Translations under genes and position numbers: made by a program
Shown here: in pieces, positions 12,640 through 24,605 of the stretch
How the letters are laid out: each line of letters begins with the position of its first letter
Numbering within the stretch: the first letter of the stretch is position 1
DNA from: Talpa occidentalis
Lineage: Eukaryota; Chordata; Mammalia; Eulipotyphla; Talpidae
Assembly: GCF_014898055.3 (NCBI RefSeq)
Contig: NW_026555331.1
Location: 96,556,684 to 96,620,683, forward strand
Length of the DNA: 64,000 nt
Direction: 5' to 3'
The notes under the pieces: generated by a model
What the model was told of the DNA's origin: nothing
Seen by the model: only the letters and a program-made list of their open reading frames with translations
The model's database searches: none

Positions 12640-12900
12640 TTTTTTTAATTTTTTTTTAAGATTTATTTATTTATTTATACAAGCACTGGGTAGAGTCAGA
12701 AGTGCGGGAGGGGGTGAGAATTCACCAGAGCCAGAGTGGTGAGCAGAACAGGCAGAAGGAGTGAAGTACACTGCTGAGGGGAGCAGCGGATGGCAGGAGA
12801 GGTCTGCGCCTCACCCGGTGGCCGGGGATCGAACCAGCGCTGCAGAGGCTGCAGGCAGCTTCGCAGCCCAGCGCCAAACGCTGCGCCACTGGGGAGGCCC
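12640..12900 (-). mobile_element. tRNA-derived SINE, subfamily B, antisense
   Basis: Antisense copy with the subfamily B end 'gcactgggtagagtcagaag', box B complement 'ggggatcgaacc' and many retained CpGs. Target duplication 'tgaaaagtttttta' at 12626-12639 and 12901-12914. It inserted beside the older copy at 12360-12625. Confidence 0.92.
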
Positions 12901-12914
12901 TGAAAAGTTTTTTA

Positions 12915-14004
12915 ATGTTAGTAATGACTGAAAGTTTTAAAGAAGTTGAAATGCCAAGAAGGATGGAGCCAGCTGCGGTATGGGAAAGAGGGGTTGAAAG
13001 ATGGAAAGACTTGAGGTTAGCTGGTACGTAGCTGCTTTTAAGGAATAATCAAGACCTGGGATTAAATTATAAAATTCAACTGAAAATTCTCTTGGGATGT
13101 TCAGGAAGCCACAGAAGTTTCTATGTCTATTTTTATATGAAAACATTATAGCAAACAGGCCTATAGGTGATCCAGGCAAACAAACAAACCCTAGACTGAA
13201 ATGTCACTTACAACAAGAGGCATTTAATCAGAAGCAGTATAAGAGTAAGAAACAACATATCAGCAGTTAAAATCTCCTTGGATGATAAAGAAAATCACAT
13301 ATTTAATGTGGTTTTTTTAGTAGAAAGTCAAACGAACTATTTGTGACTTTCTCATGGTAACATCACCATCAACCAGAAATGTCATTCTGTAAACAGCAGC
13401 TTTAACACATATGTGGTTTCAACTAAAACGCCTCAGTTTTACAGCCTTTCCTCAAGTATCTCTGCTAGCATAAAAAGTAAGTTTTTGTAAGGATTGCTAA
13501 GGATGAACTATATTTATATTTTAATACTTACATATTTTAACATGTAATGAAGAAATACATCACTAGCCTACCAGATCTATTAATTCACAGATATTATTGT
13601 TTCAAAATATAATTTCAAAAGACACATCAACTTAAAAAAATACTAAGTCTATAATAGTATTATAGTCACATCAGATGCCTGCTGTTCATGATCTCGGTTA
13701 TATTATGTCTTTGACACCTCTAGGAATATTAGATGTGCCCTGAAGCATTGTTGGAGGTGATATTTTATACCAATATGCAGGCTGCTGAAAACAGACATTA
13801 TGACTAAGGACTATGGAGAGGAAATGGCCTGAAAGTTCTTTTATTTTCTTTTTGAGCCTGATTTGATGGAGAGGAAAAAATTGCAAACACACATGGCATG
13901 CAAGCATTCTGGAGCACCTCGAGAATGCCTTTTCTCTCAAAACCTCCCTCACCAGCTATCTCCCTGGGTCACAAATAAACACATCACTCAATATTTTTTA
14001 AATG
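12915..14004. other. Unique non-coding DNA
   Basis: AT-rich, with no gene, RNA or repeat family recognised. Confidence 0.45.
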
Positions 14005-14490
14005 GCAGCATTCACAATAGCCAAGACATGGAATCAAACTAAATACGTGTTGGTGGACAACCAGATAAAGAAATTGTTGTATATATACCAAATGGAATGC
14101 TACTCAGTTATTTAAAAAGATGAAATTGTGCCTTTTCAGAAAATAAGGATGGTTCTTGAAGTGATTAGACTAAGAAAAATAAGTCAGAGAGTGAAAGACA
14201 ATTACTTAATGGTTGCACGCACCTGTGGAATATAAAGAACCAAAGCAAATAAAATAGCAAAATACAACAAAAATAACTCTTAGATTCTGTGAAAAATATG
14301 GTGGTTGCCAGAAGAGAGGAGGGAGAGAGGTGAAGGAGGTAATGGGATAGAGCAATGGCTCTGGATCTTTAGTGGTGAGCGAGTGAAGAATGTGCACATC
14401 AAGGTGTGGAGTTGTGTTCCCAAAAATTATGTAGTTCTATAAATGAATGGTAAGTCAATACAATTTGATCAAAGAATAGACACAAGCACC
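14005..14490 (+). repeat. Old L1 3' end (L1M type)
   Basis: Decayed L1 ORF2 C-terminal and 3' UTR sequence: 'gcattcacaatagccaagacatgga', 'ggaatgctactcagttattt', 'gtggaatataaagaacc', and a T-rich and A-rich remnant. Sense strand, frame lost. Confidence 0.75.
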
Positions 14491-16465
14491 TGTATGTGTT
14501 CCATCACCTGGCATATCACAGGCACTCAATACAATCCTCTTCCATCCTGGTTTATGTTCCTCAGTTGCGTCTAGTTTTTGCTCTCTCTGAACATGGAGTA
14601 AATATGATGTGTAAAATCATGGCAAGTTAATTGATAGAGACATTCTAAGAGAGGGTTTCAAGGCTCCTTTTCCCTTTGCTTCCCTTTGCTGCCCTCACCT
14701 CAGAGATTTTGTGCTTCAGGGAGGGCTAAATATGTCCCCAAATCAGTGTCCTGTCACCACCAACCTTGGACTTAGTTATGGAAAACTTATTCAGGAGAAC
14801 TATGCCAAATAGTTTGAGAAGTATAAGGGATGGAAGAATGAGTTTGGAGTTGAATACAGAAACATGTCATAACGAGATATAAGATTTTGATAATTTCTTT
14901 TCAAGTTCAGAAAAAGGGTAAAATATTTGTTGGTCTCTGCAGTCTAGCTTAATGTTACTCCTTGTCTTGGCAAAGCCCATGTCTATGCTTGGCAAGCTAT
15001 TTGCCTTCAAGGAACCAAATGGGCTAAAATAATTAAAATATCAGTAGTAATGATTAAATATCAGTACCATCAAGCCTTCCTTAAATGTCCTGGACAACGA
15101 ATAAAGCCAAGATCTTCATATAACCATGGATCAAAGTAAAGAGGACTCCAAATGACAGAGATTGAAATCCCCACCTTATAGAATGGGAGTATTGATTAAA
15201 TTTGATTCAAACAAATAAAATAAGCATATTTCTGACACCTCGTGTTATGGAGTGAAATTAACACCCCTTTCATTGCATGCATAAGAGAATGTTGTGGTTC
15301 CCCTTCCACCTGTGTGTACTCCATAAACACATACAGATGAACTAATACCCAGGACAACCAAAGGACAATGTCATCCATTATTATAGGGTAAAACTTTGAA
15401 CAAGACATGATTCCATACAGAAGAGATTTAATTTATTGTTCACATTGGTTCAAAGAATGGTCAAGGTTGTTGGCAGCTGATTTATAATAATATATATGTC
15501 CTACACTCCTTATTCTTACTCCTTACTCCTTAAATGTAGTCGCATTTACATACATGACAAGGCTCCTATCCATCATTAAAATTCAAGAAGTTACTAGGAC
15601 TATCATTATCTGTTTTATCTTGATGAAATGCTTATTACAGACTGAGAGACTGAGCTCTGTTTAATTTGGCACAATGGTAACACATAAATAGAATTCCCTC
15701 CTTTGAAGAAATACTTGTAAGTTAAAATAAACCTTTATGTATTAAGACATATTAAAGTATTTTAAGGTGATCCCCATTGGTATGTGATTCCAACCTTAAC
15801 CTGGAATACTTACATTTTTAAAACACTCATTTGACTCCACTGAAAGATATTGCCCCTAAATTGCCCTCTCATCACATACTCCATCCCCTGAGTTGACTAG
15901 AGTTGATGAAAGCAACTGTAGGGTGCAAATAGCATAGGAATGTGCTTTGGAAAGTCATTCCTAGAGTTATTCCTGGCACTAAGCACCACTGGTGTGGTGA
16001 GTATTCAAGGCTGAACTGTCTGGTTTCCCCCACGCTGTGATAGCACTACTTCTCATTATAGCAGCCATTTTGTCAAGTAGTCCTCAACAAAGAAAACATG
16101 TTCAGGTATTAAAAAAAAAAAAGTCCTTTAGGTGATCTAAAACCACATCCCTCCTCTGAGTAGAGTGGGGTAAAGTTATAACATACAAGGGAAAGGCTGG
16201 TTATTCCCTCCCAGCCACCCACCGCCTATACTGGCCTACCACCATTTATTACTTTTCCTCTAGTCACACCCACAAGTATTCTCATTCCAGAGCAAGGTAA
16301 TATCTTAAGAGAAAAAGACTTTAGGAGTCACTTTCTGTCCCAAACCACAATGACAAAGCTTACAAATATAGAATTTGATTGTACAAAGTGTTTCCACACA
16401 TAATACATTTGATTCTTACAATTACTCTGTAACATTGTTCCCCATAAGAATGTCTATTCCAAAAT
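14491..16465. other. Unique non-coding DNA
   Basis: No gene or repeat family recognised. A weak MIR-like patch may sit at 16376-16445 ('attctta..attactctgtaac'). Confidence 0.4.
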
Positions 16466-16470
16466 CTTTC

Positions 16471-16481
16471 TGCGCACGCGC

Positions 16482-16513
<32 letters not shown>
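16471..16513. repeat. (CG)n(GT)n alternating purine-pyrimidine tract
   Basis: A run of CG/CA dinucleotides ('gcgcacgcgcgcg') passes directly into about sixteen GT units. It is an uninterrupted alternating purine-pyrimidine stretch, the sequence type most prone to left-handed (Z) DNA. Confidence 0.9.
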
Positions 16514-16515
<2 letters not shown>

Positions 16516-17163
16516 ATAGGCCAAGGCTCCCTAGCTATTTGCCATGTGACATTCCTCCCTTTGTAAGTGAAAAGAATGCATTTGACAGCACCAGAAAGCA
16601 CAATACCCCATGGTTTTGGCCATTTCATTCACGAGAGAATTTTATAAAAGAAGGGAAGGGTGCAAAGCATGTGACTGCTGCTGTCTTTGCTTTGTCCTGT
16701 GTCATGAAAGTATTTCCAAGCTCACATCTCAGAAACTCAAGTGATATAGGAAGCATTTATAGCAGGATTCCATTACTATAAGTCATCCTGAAATAAAGGA
16801 AGGATTCAGTCACCTTACCCTGGGAGCAAGAAGTGCACACACCGTGTGCTGAGAACTAGACTGTGGATAATAACCTCCTTGTTTGCTTCTCAAGATTGGT
16901 GGGTGGAGGGAAGGTTTGCACTATTCCAACTTGTAAAACAAGAACACTGTACCAACAAAAGACTGAAAAAAACAGGGTGGGTAATGTCTGATATTTATTC
17001 ATATTTTATAATATATAAAGAGACTGTTGAAAAAATGTCAACTTGATGTCTGTCTTTTAGAATTTTGAAACTTTTATTCACATCTTTCAAAAAAGAACCT
17101 ACTAACTAATTTTGGGCATTGCAAGAAGTCACACTTGAGCTTTAGCCTAGATTAGCGATAAGC

Positions 17164-17167
<4 letters not shown>

Positions 17168-17222
<55 letters not shown>
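17168..17222. repeat. (CA)n(TA)n microsatellite
   Basis: About 22 CA units followed directly by about five TA units. A compound dinucleotide microsatellite, likely polymorphic in length. Confidence 0.95.
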
Positions 17223-18079
17223 ATGCAGATGAGAAAACTGAGATTCAGAAAGTCTTAAGTTTTCTCTTTACTTCCCTCTCTACATTAGGGTATACACAGA
17301 AACTAATCATTTTGATATAGTTCTTTCTTTCATTGATAGATTAATTTCAAATTCCTTTATCATAATGCAAATTGACTTTGAATCCAATAGAACTTTTTTA
17401 CATTGAGTATTTCCAGAATAAGTTCTCATTTGCAAAAGGTATGTGCATTGTTGGAAACATTGTACTATAGTGAGACTGAATCTTTTTCTAATGCTCCATT
17501 GGCCAATATGGGACAGAAATATCAAACACCTAAAGAGAGTGACGAGGGATTGTCCCACTGATCAGTATCCTCAGAATCCTATTCAGAATGCCCACCCTTC
17601 CTCCTAACTCCTGACCATCCACATCTTAGGGTAAGCTCTGTATATATTTGAGCACTTAGAACATGAACCATCCCTCCCACACACACACATACCACCACAC
17701 ACACACAGATCTTGGGCCACTTGTCCATGACGTACATGGTTCTGACTGTCCCTGGCTGCTAGAGCTGTCCTGGAAGCTGAGACCCTATTGGCAGCACTCA
17801 GAATGTTGCCAGAGGAGCCAGGGATGCTGATGGAGCTGGGTGCACTCGCCAACTGGACACCAGGGCCTTTCTCTGCTAGCTCAGCCCTCTGAGGTGGTCC
17901 AGACAAGCTGTTATTAGCCAAAGGTGTTCTGCTTCAGGGCTCAACCACCTGGTCCCAAGGATGGGAGAGAGCAATAATTTGCAGCACCGCAGCAACTCAC
18001 TCAACACTGGTTGGGAGGTTCCAGTCTAGGTCTCACCTACAAAAGGTCATTTTATAATCAGTGTTTCTGATTATAGTTC
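17223..18079. other. Unique non-coding DNA
   Basis: No gene recognised. A short imperfect CA run occurs at 17680-17706. The 105-codon antisense ORF at 17604-17921 has no domain features. Confidence 0.4.
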
Positions 18080-18915
18080 TGTCTTTTGCTGCACCACTGT
18101 GCCATAAAGCTACTGAGCTTAAAAGCTTAGGGCAAAGGAATGACAACCTTGGAAGAACCCATAACAGAGAAGATAGTCAGAGAAGAAAAGTTTAACCTCT
18201 TTAGCAAACTGGGAGGCTCTCACAGCATCCACACACCAGCCTCAGGGGCAACACAGCATGGAGGTAAAACCACCCAGCAGGTGTCCACTAGATATTCATA
18301 ATCTGGGATCGGTCACCACTCATGCCTCAGAGTAGGGAAACCCGGCAGATTCTATCCCTCTGGCAGCCAGGACTTCCCTTCCCATGCTACTGAATCCTAG
18401 GGCAAGTTAGGGATAATTAGGTAGCCTCAAGGACAGTGCAGGGACTTCAGGAGAGTTAAGGAAGTCTCCAGAGATAAGGGCAACAAATTCCAAAGGGGAT
18501 TAATCAAACACCCCAGGACCTATGACATTAGGGACTTGCCTTATGACCTTAGGGTCAACAAGACATTCCAAATAGAGGGCAATGAAGAACAAAGATAAGG
18601 GCTGGGATACAGACACTTAGTTCTGGGCACAGAGACATTTAGGCAGTGAGTGAGACCACAGAGAACTAACCAATCACAAAGAGACTGGTGGAGCTTTAGA
18701 GTAATTAGGGGAAAAAAGGTATATATTCCCTGAGACATGACTCCACTTCAGCTTCCTTGCCCCTCCCTGGTCTGGTTTCATGGCCTGGGAGTCCCATTTT
18801 ATTTCTGTTCCTTTTCTCCTCAATAAACTTTTTCTTTCTCTAAACATACCTGCCTCTTCTCGCTTGCTTGCCTGAGAGTCTACGAAGTTCCTGCTGTGGT
18901 TTCGTGAGACACCAC
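18080..18915 (+). mobile_element. LTR-like element (solo LTR, tentative)
   Basis: The order of elements is that of an endogenous retrovirus LTR: CCAAT ('aaccaatcac') near 18668, TATA-like 'ggtatatattcc' near 18717, then a C/T-rich R/U5-like region with polyadenylation signal AATAAA at 18821-18826 and 'tttctttctct' downstream. No flanking internal region, primer-binding site or second LTR was seen, so it would be a solo LTR. The 5' boundary is uncertain and I found no target duplication. The family is unassigned. Confidence 0.5.
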
Positions 18916-18916
18916 C

Positions 18917-18984
18917 TCATGGTGGCCTAGTGGCTGGGACTCAGTGCTGCCCCTGCAGCCTGGGATCCATTCCTGGCTGGGAGA
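18917..18984 (+). tRNA. tRNA-Glu-like relic (pseudogene or SINE head)
   Basis: Co-linear with a tRNA-Glu gene: box A-like 'tggcctagtgg', D-arm 'ctgggac', and a T-arm with box B-like 'ggatccattcc' closing on 'tggctgggag'. Acceptor-stem pairing is weak and about three bases are missing around the anticodon loop, so it cannot be a working tRNA. It lies directly after the LTR-like region, in the sense orientation, and therefore is not a primer-binding site (which would be the complement). Confidence 0.6.
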
Positions 18985-19439
18985 CTAGGCCTGAAAACCT
19001 ACAATTCCGGTATCACTACCACTATCTTCCCTGGGTATCAACATACTTTGCATAGTTTATTTTGTTCATTTTATTTGTTTCTAATTCCGAGTTGGTCATT
19101 TTCAAGTGTTCTGATCTTTTTTAAGTGTTGGGGGCTGTTGACTGGACTGGACAAAATCATGAAAACTAAGCAAGCATCTTTGTTTTTATTGTTTCTGTAC
19201 AAGTACAACTTTCAGGGAGATGTCACTGGATGGCTTCCAGTGCTCCCTCACAATTACAAAACCTCCACTGAAGTCTTCACAGTCCTCCTCCATCCCAATC
19301 TGAGCAACCTCTCTTTGATCTTCTCAAAGAGTGGAGTGTGAGGGTCCTTTCAGACCAAAGAGGCCATCAGACCCCCTCACCAAACTCCTCATCTATTCTA
19401 TTTTCAAGTTTATTGTGGATTTTGCTGCTTGGTTCTGTC

Positions 19440-19960
19440 ATTAATATTATTGAAATATAATTCATACGCCATAAAAATTCTCCCTTTGAAGTGTTAATTC
19501 AGTGATTTTTTTAGTATATTCATAAGGTTATGTAAACATGACCATTGTCTCATTCTAGAAATTTCCATACCCCACAAAAAACACCTTATCCATTAGCAAA
19601 CACACTCCATCCCCTCCTTCCCCACCACCGCCTAGCAAACAACAATTTAGATTTTATGTTTCTATGGATTTACACATTCTGGAGATTTCCTATACATAGA
19701 ATCATACAATATGTATCTTGTGTGCTTAATATCTCTCACTAGCATAACATGTTCAAGGTTCACCCACGTTATTGCATGTATCAGTATTTCATTTCATTTT
19801 ATGGCTAAATAGCATTCCATTATATGAATATACCACATTTTGCTTATCCATTCTTCCATTAGTGGACCCTTAGGTCATTTCCACATTTTGGCTAAGGTAA
19901 ATAATGCTATTATGAAAGTTCATGCACAAATTTTTGTTTAGAATGTTTTCTGTCTTGTTT
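19440..19960 (-). repeat. Old L1M 3' region, antisense
   Basis: Characteristic antisense L1M 3' UTR text: 'attgaaatataattcatacgcc', 'tacacattctggagatttcc', 'tatacatagaatcatacaat', 'atggctaaatagcattccat', 'ccattagtggaccctta'. Non-coding, heavily diverged. Confidence 0.75.
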
Positions 19961-22874
19961 TTTATATGCTTGCAAATCTTTTTAAAATACACTCTGAAGG
20001 TTCTTTTACATGGAGTTTTAATTTTTACAACTATTGCCTCTGGGATTTGTTTTGGTCCTATGTTAAGGCTGAATATTGATCCTTTCTTATTTTAAGTATC
20101 TCTGGAAACTTTGGTTGAGCTAAGCAAAGTTTCCTACTTAGATTTGCACAAAAGAAAGCATATGAATATATTTCTAAGTAATACCCATTATACATCAGTA
20201 ATGGTTGTTCACTCAAAATACACTTATTTTCATTAAACTAAGTTGCATATCTCTAACTGGGAAAATTTTTCAACTAACTAGACACTGGTACCCAGTCCAT
20301 AAACAGGTATATAAAGAAAAACTTAAGAAAGAAGAACACTTTTTTATCTGCTCTACAATATTCATTACAAATAGCAATGCCATGTTCAAAGAAGTAAAAA
20401 GAAAGTTGAAAATAATTGTCACATAAAAACATTAATGAACAAGTAGATAAATGTGTATTTTGATAGCAGACTGATCATAGAGGAAATTAAATACTTAGGC
20501 ACCATTTCTTTAGAAAAATGTCAAACGCTGGAGATTTAAAAAATAAAATACTATATTTTAGAACAGTATTTCTAAAAATACAAAGTATTTTAGGAAGAAA
20601 CGATGTTGCTGTTTTCAAGATCAGTTCTGCTAATAATATTTTATTGTTCATAGAAATGACAACAAGCTGTACAAGTTGCCCCTGGACCAACACAGTCATT
20701 CTGACGGAGGAGCCAAGGCATCTTCAGTGCCCAGCTCAACCATGAGCAAGACATAAGAATCAGTGAGACAAAAAGGGGAAGGCAAAGAGGAGAGAAAAGA
20801 AGACCTTCCTTTAGACCCAATGTCAGGAAATATTCACACCAAGTCACAGAAGCATTCAACCTATTGTTCTATTCTTGATTGTAAGTTATTTGGTAGCATT
20901 GAACAAATTACTCCAGCTTGTATTGCCTCAGTTTCTCAGTATATAAATTCGGGCCAACATCACTCCCCTCAACAAGTTCCAATAGCAATTGAGGTAGAAA
21001 GTTGGAAAGGCTCAACCTGTGCCCGTAAAGTACATTTATAGCTCCCTGGAGCAAGACAGGTTGGAGCGAAAAGTATCATTATTTTTGTAGTTAGAAAGTC
21101 AGAATCCATTCTCCATCATGTTTTAAGCCTTTAAAAGAGCTCTTTGTTTTTCTGCCTAAGTTTTGGCCCACAGGGGAAAATATTCTGTCTTTCAAAAGGT
21201 TTCTTTCATAAACAGGTCATTCTTTTTAAGTGGGTTTCACTGACTATGTTTATTAACATGTAGTAACACTTAAGGAAGGTTTCATTTGGTACTGGGAATA
21301 AAGCGTGTGGGCAGCCTGCCACCCCTTCGCCTAAAAAGAAATGTTGTCTAGAACAAGGCCTGAGGCACTCAGAGAGGCCTGGGCTGCTGCAGGTTGCTGT
21401 TTGGGTCTTGCATCAAATCAAGCAGTGCAAACCACAATGGGGAGCCTACAGGGCCCTCATCTGAGAAGACAAGGTCAGGGGATGAAACCTCCTTTGTCAC
21501 TGAAATGACTTCACCAGAAGGGAATGCTGTGAATAAAAAGGGAAGATGGAGACATTCAAATCGAAAAACAGCAGAAAATTGACTTTAACAAACTGTCTTC
21601 CTATGTTTTCTTTTTGTCCCAGTGGTTGAATTCTGCCTCTGTTCTCTAAGGTAAATATCTCCATCTGTGATTTATGTCATGATTGAGTCTGTTAATGCTC
21701 CCTGTTTTTTTCCTCTGATCTCACATCTCACTGCTTGTCTTAATGTGTGTCTCGTTTTTGTGCAAGAAACAGAAATCCTTTTATCGAAGGCCATCTTCAG
21801 AGATTTCTGAACCTTAATAAATTTTACTGTAAAGTCACCCATTTCATTCTTCACAAAGATAAAATCACATTAGAATGTGCCTCCAGAACTGGCTTGAATG
21901 AAGAAATTTTGTCAGGAGGGGGCACCCTGCTGCCTACAGGGCCTGTGGGCAGAGAGAGACAATCTGACAGGCAGTGAGTGGAGGAACATTTCCCCTCCAG
22001 TCTGCTGGCACATAACCCCTCAGTGCTCACCAATTACCAGAAAGCCTAGTGCTGGAAGCTTGAAGCAAATGTTCTGTCTCAATGCAAGTATCTATATTGC
22101 CTATCCTCACAAGTCCTAATCCCTTCAGTTTTCATTCCACAATCATCAATTTTTTTCCCTGCCATATGAACTCGAGAATGACAGAAGATATGTGGGAAGC
22201 CAGGAAGTTAAACTCTGACTGAGATATGACACGACACACTCACAGAACTGTATGAAGATCTTCAGAAGCCCTGAGCATGAAAGAGATGATGTCTCTTACC
22301 CCCACCCTACCTACCATATGTAATATATATTTTTTAAATATCTAAATCCTGCTGTAAGTAAAAGAAATTTCAACAAAGTCCAGCCCCTTTCCATGTACAA
22401 TGCATTTTCTGAAATACCATTTTTTTTCCTATGTGTTTATGTATCTCTGTCTCCTGGCCATCTATATATACGTTCAGCCAGTCCACTATGGACTCTATCC
22501 CTGCCTCCTCCTGCCTAGACATACCCCCCAAAGCCCTTCATTTGATTAACTTAGTCATTTGAGCCACATGTGTTTCCTTTGGAATAATCATTCTTGATGT
22601 GACCTTTTCTTTCTAGAAGGAGTTCCAAAGCAGCAGCAGCAGCAGATTTTGCTAACATTTTTTTAGCATAGAGTCGGTACATTTATTTAATACACATTTC
22701 TTGAGCACCCATGAAGTTCCAAGTAGGAAACAGGAAGTCAACCACATTGCAAGGATAATTAATGGGACCTACTCACATGTAGACAAGATTTTAAAAGACA
22801 TGTAAAAGTGAGCTAAGTGAACAAGGCATATGACTCTTCAGGATTCAGGGAAAAGCTCCTGAAAAGGACTTTCT
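19961..22874. other. Unique non-coding DNA
   Basis: No gene, RNA or repeat family that I can support. Chance ORFs stay under 95 codons. A short (CAG)n-like 'cagcagcagcagcag' occurs at about 22630-22645. Confidence 0.4.
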
Positions 22875-23216
22875 TAGTCAGCATGGGTTGTTGTGACAAA
22901 ATAGCACAATTGGGTGGCTTAACAATAGACTATTTCTCACAGTTCTGGAGGCTGCTAAGCCCAAGATGATGGTACAGGTTTATTAGATCCTGGTGAGAGC
23001 CTTCTTAGTACCAAATGGATGTCTTCCTACTGTGTCTTCACACAACAGAGAGCGGGATATCACTAAGGTTTCTTCTTGTAAGGGTTCTAATTCTACTACA
23101 GGGGCTCAACCCTCATGACCTCATCTAAACCTAATTACCAAAGATCCCACCTCCCAATAGCACCACACTGGGGGGACTTCAATATGTGAATTATAGGGGA
23201 CACAAACATGAGTGCA
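22875..23216 (-). mobile_element. MLT1-like MaLR LTR, antisense
   Basis: Antisense order of an MLT1-type MaLR LTR: 'cttagtcagcatgggttgtt', 'gggtggcttaacaatagac', 'ttctcacagttctggaggct', 'ctggtgagagccttctt', 'ctactgtgtcttcacac', 'gggctcaaccctcatgacct', and the terminal 'ggggacacaaacatgagtgc'. It is an ancient, non-coding ERVL-MaLR solo LTR. Confidence 0.8.
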
Positions 23217-24347
23217 TAAGAGGAACACAGGGAAAAACAACTTGGAGCTCTGAGGGACTAAGAAGTGATCTACAGGACTGAAGCGCAGGGTATGCTATTG
23301 CTTTGGTAGCCATGGAGCTACTACAATTATAGGAGCTGCCTCATATGTTTTCAAAGCAATTTTCATTTTATTCTGAAGGCAATGGGGTACAAAAGAAGGA
23401 TTTTTGGTCACCGTGGTCAATTGTGAGTTTGAAAAAATTATCTGGACTAGCTATATGTAAAGGTGACTTGGAAGAAAAATGTAAGCAGAGAGAGCAGTTG
23501 GGTTGTAATTGAACTAACTTAGTGGAACATTGGCTCTGACTCTTTAGGAAACATTTGTATCAATTAGTAAACGTCATCAAGTCCCCCTCTCTGGATGGGG
23601 AAATTAGAAAGAATAAAAAAAAAAAAAGGACCTTCTCTGAGCAATGCTTGCCTGCAGGCATAGGACTTGGAAAAAAGCCCCTTTAGGAAAAAAAGATTGC
23701 CCTCCTTCAACCAGAGGCAGCCTGCAGCAGTACAGGGCTGAGCCAAGACTTTCAGCCTCATCCATCCTCTTACTCAGCCACCTTTGCACAGTCTATGGAC
23801 AGTGAAAACAGAAGACAGGTTCCTTTGAGTCAACAGGAAGATGCAGTAACTGGTGGGAGAACAGAAATGCCAGGACCAGCTCTTACGTTCCCACCTTACT
23901 TTGCTGGGTACAGGTTAGTGGATCTAGATTTGAATGTCCTGAATGTTGATGTCTGAGCCATCCCAATAGGCCAGAAATATAATCTCCTTCTACTAAACCA
24001 TAATCTCTATGAGCACAAGGATAGAGTTTTATTTGGGACTTCCAGGTAGGAATTTGCCATAAACAACCCACATGACCATGAGCAGCAATAGTAAAAATGA
24101 TCCTTAAAACACATCATTGTGTAAACACATAAGCCAAATGAAGCTGAAGAGTGAGTTCAGCATTAAAGCCTTCATCCCTCATTATAGAAGATCATTAACT
24201 ACCCCTCAATTTCTAATCTGGTCATACATAAATTTCAACAAGAGCTTAGAAAGTGTGCCTTTTCACCAAACTGATCATTGAAAGACTGAGTGGGAAAATG
24301 GGGTAAAGTAAATCAAGGTCAATTTAGTGAAAAGATGATGTGATTTT
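23217..24347. other. Unique non-coding DNA
   Basis: No gene or repeat family recognised. Confidence 0.45.
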
Positions 24348-24354
24348 ATCAATT

Positions 24355-24598
24355 TTTTTTAAGATTTATTTATGTATTTATATAAGCATTGGGTACAGTC
24401 AGAAGCGTGGGAGGGTGAGAGAATTCACCAGAGCCAGAGCGGGGAACAGAACAGGCAGACTGACTAAATACACTGCTGAGGGGAGCAGCTGGCTGCAGGA
24501 GAGGTCTGCGCACCATGTGGGACCCTCACCTGGCACCGGAGATCTAACCAGCAGTGCTACAGAGGCTGTGGGCAGCCCAGCGCTCACCGGGGAGGCCC
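24355..24598 (-). mobile_element. tRNA-derived SINE, subfamily B, antisense
   Basis: Antisense copy with 'gcattgggtacagtcagaag', 'gagagaattcaccagagcca' and a head complement 'accggggaggccc'. Short target duplication 'atcaatt' at 24348-24354 and 24599-24605. The head-proximal part is slightly shortened. Confidence 0.9.
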
Positions 24599-24605
24599 AT
24601 CAATT

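Noticed and set aside
17160..17225. Tandem repeats as a CRISPR array
   Set aside because: Simple dinucleotide microsatellite with no spacer structure; the host is a mammal.
18961..18984. Retroviral primer-binding site after the LTR-like region
   Set aside because: The sequence is the sense strand of tRNA-Glu, whereas a primer-binding site is complementary to the tRNA 3' end.
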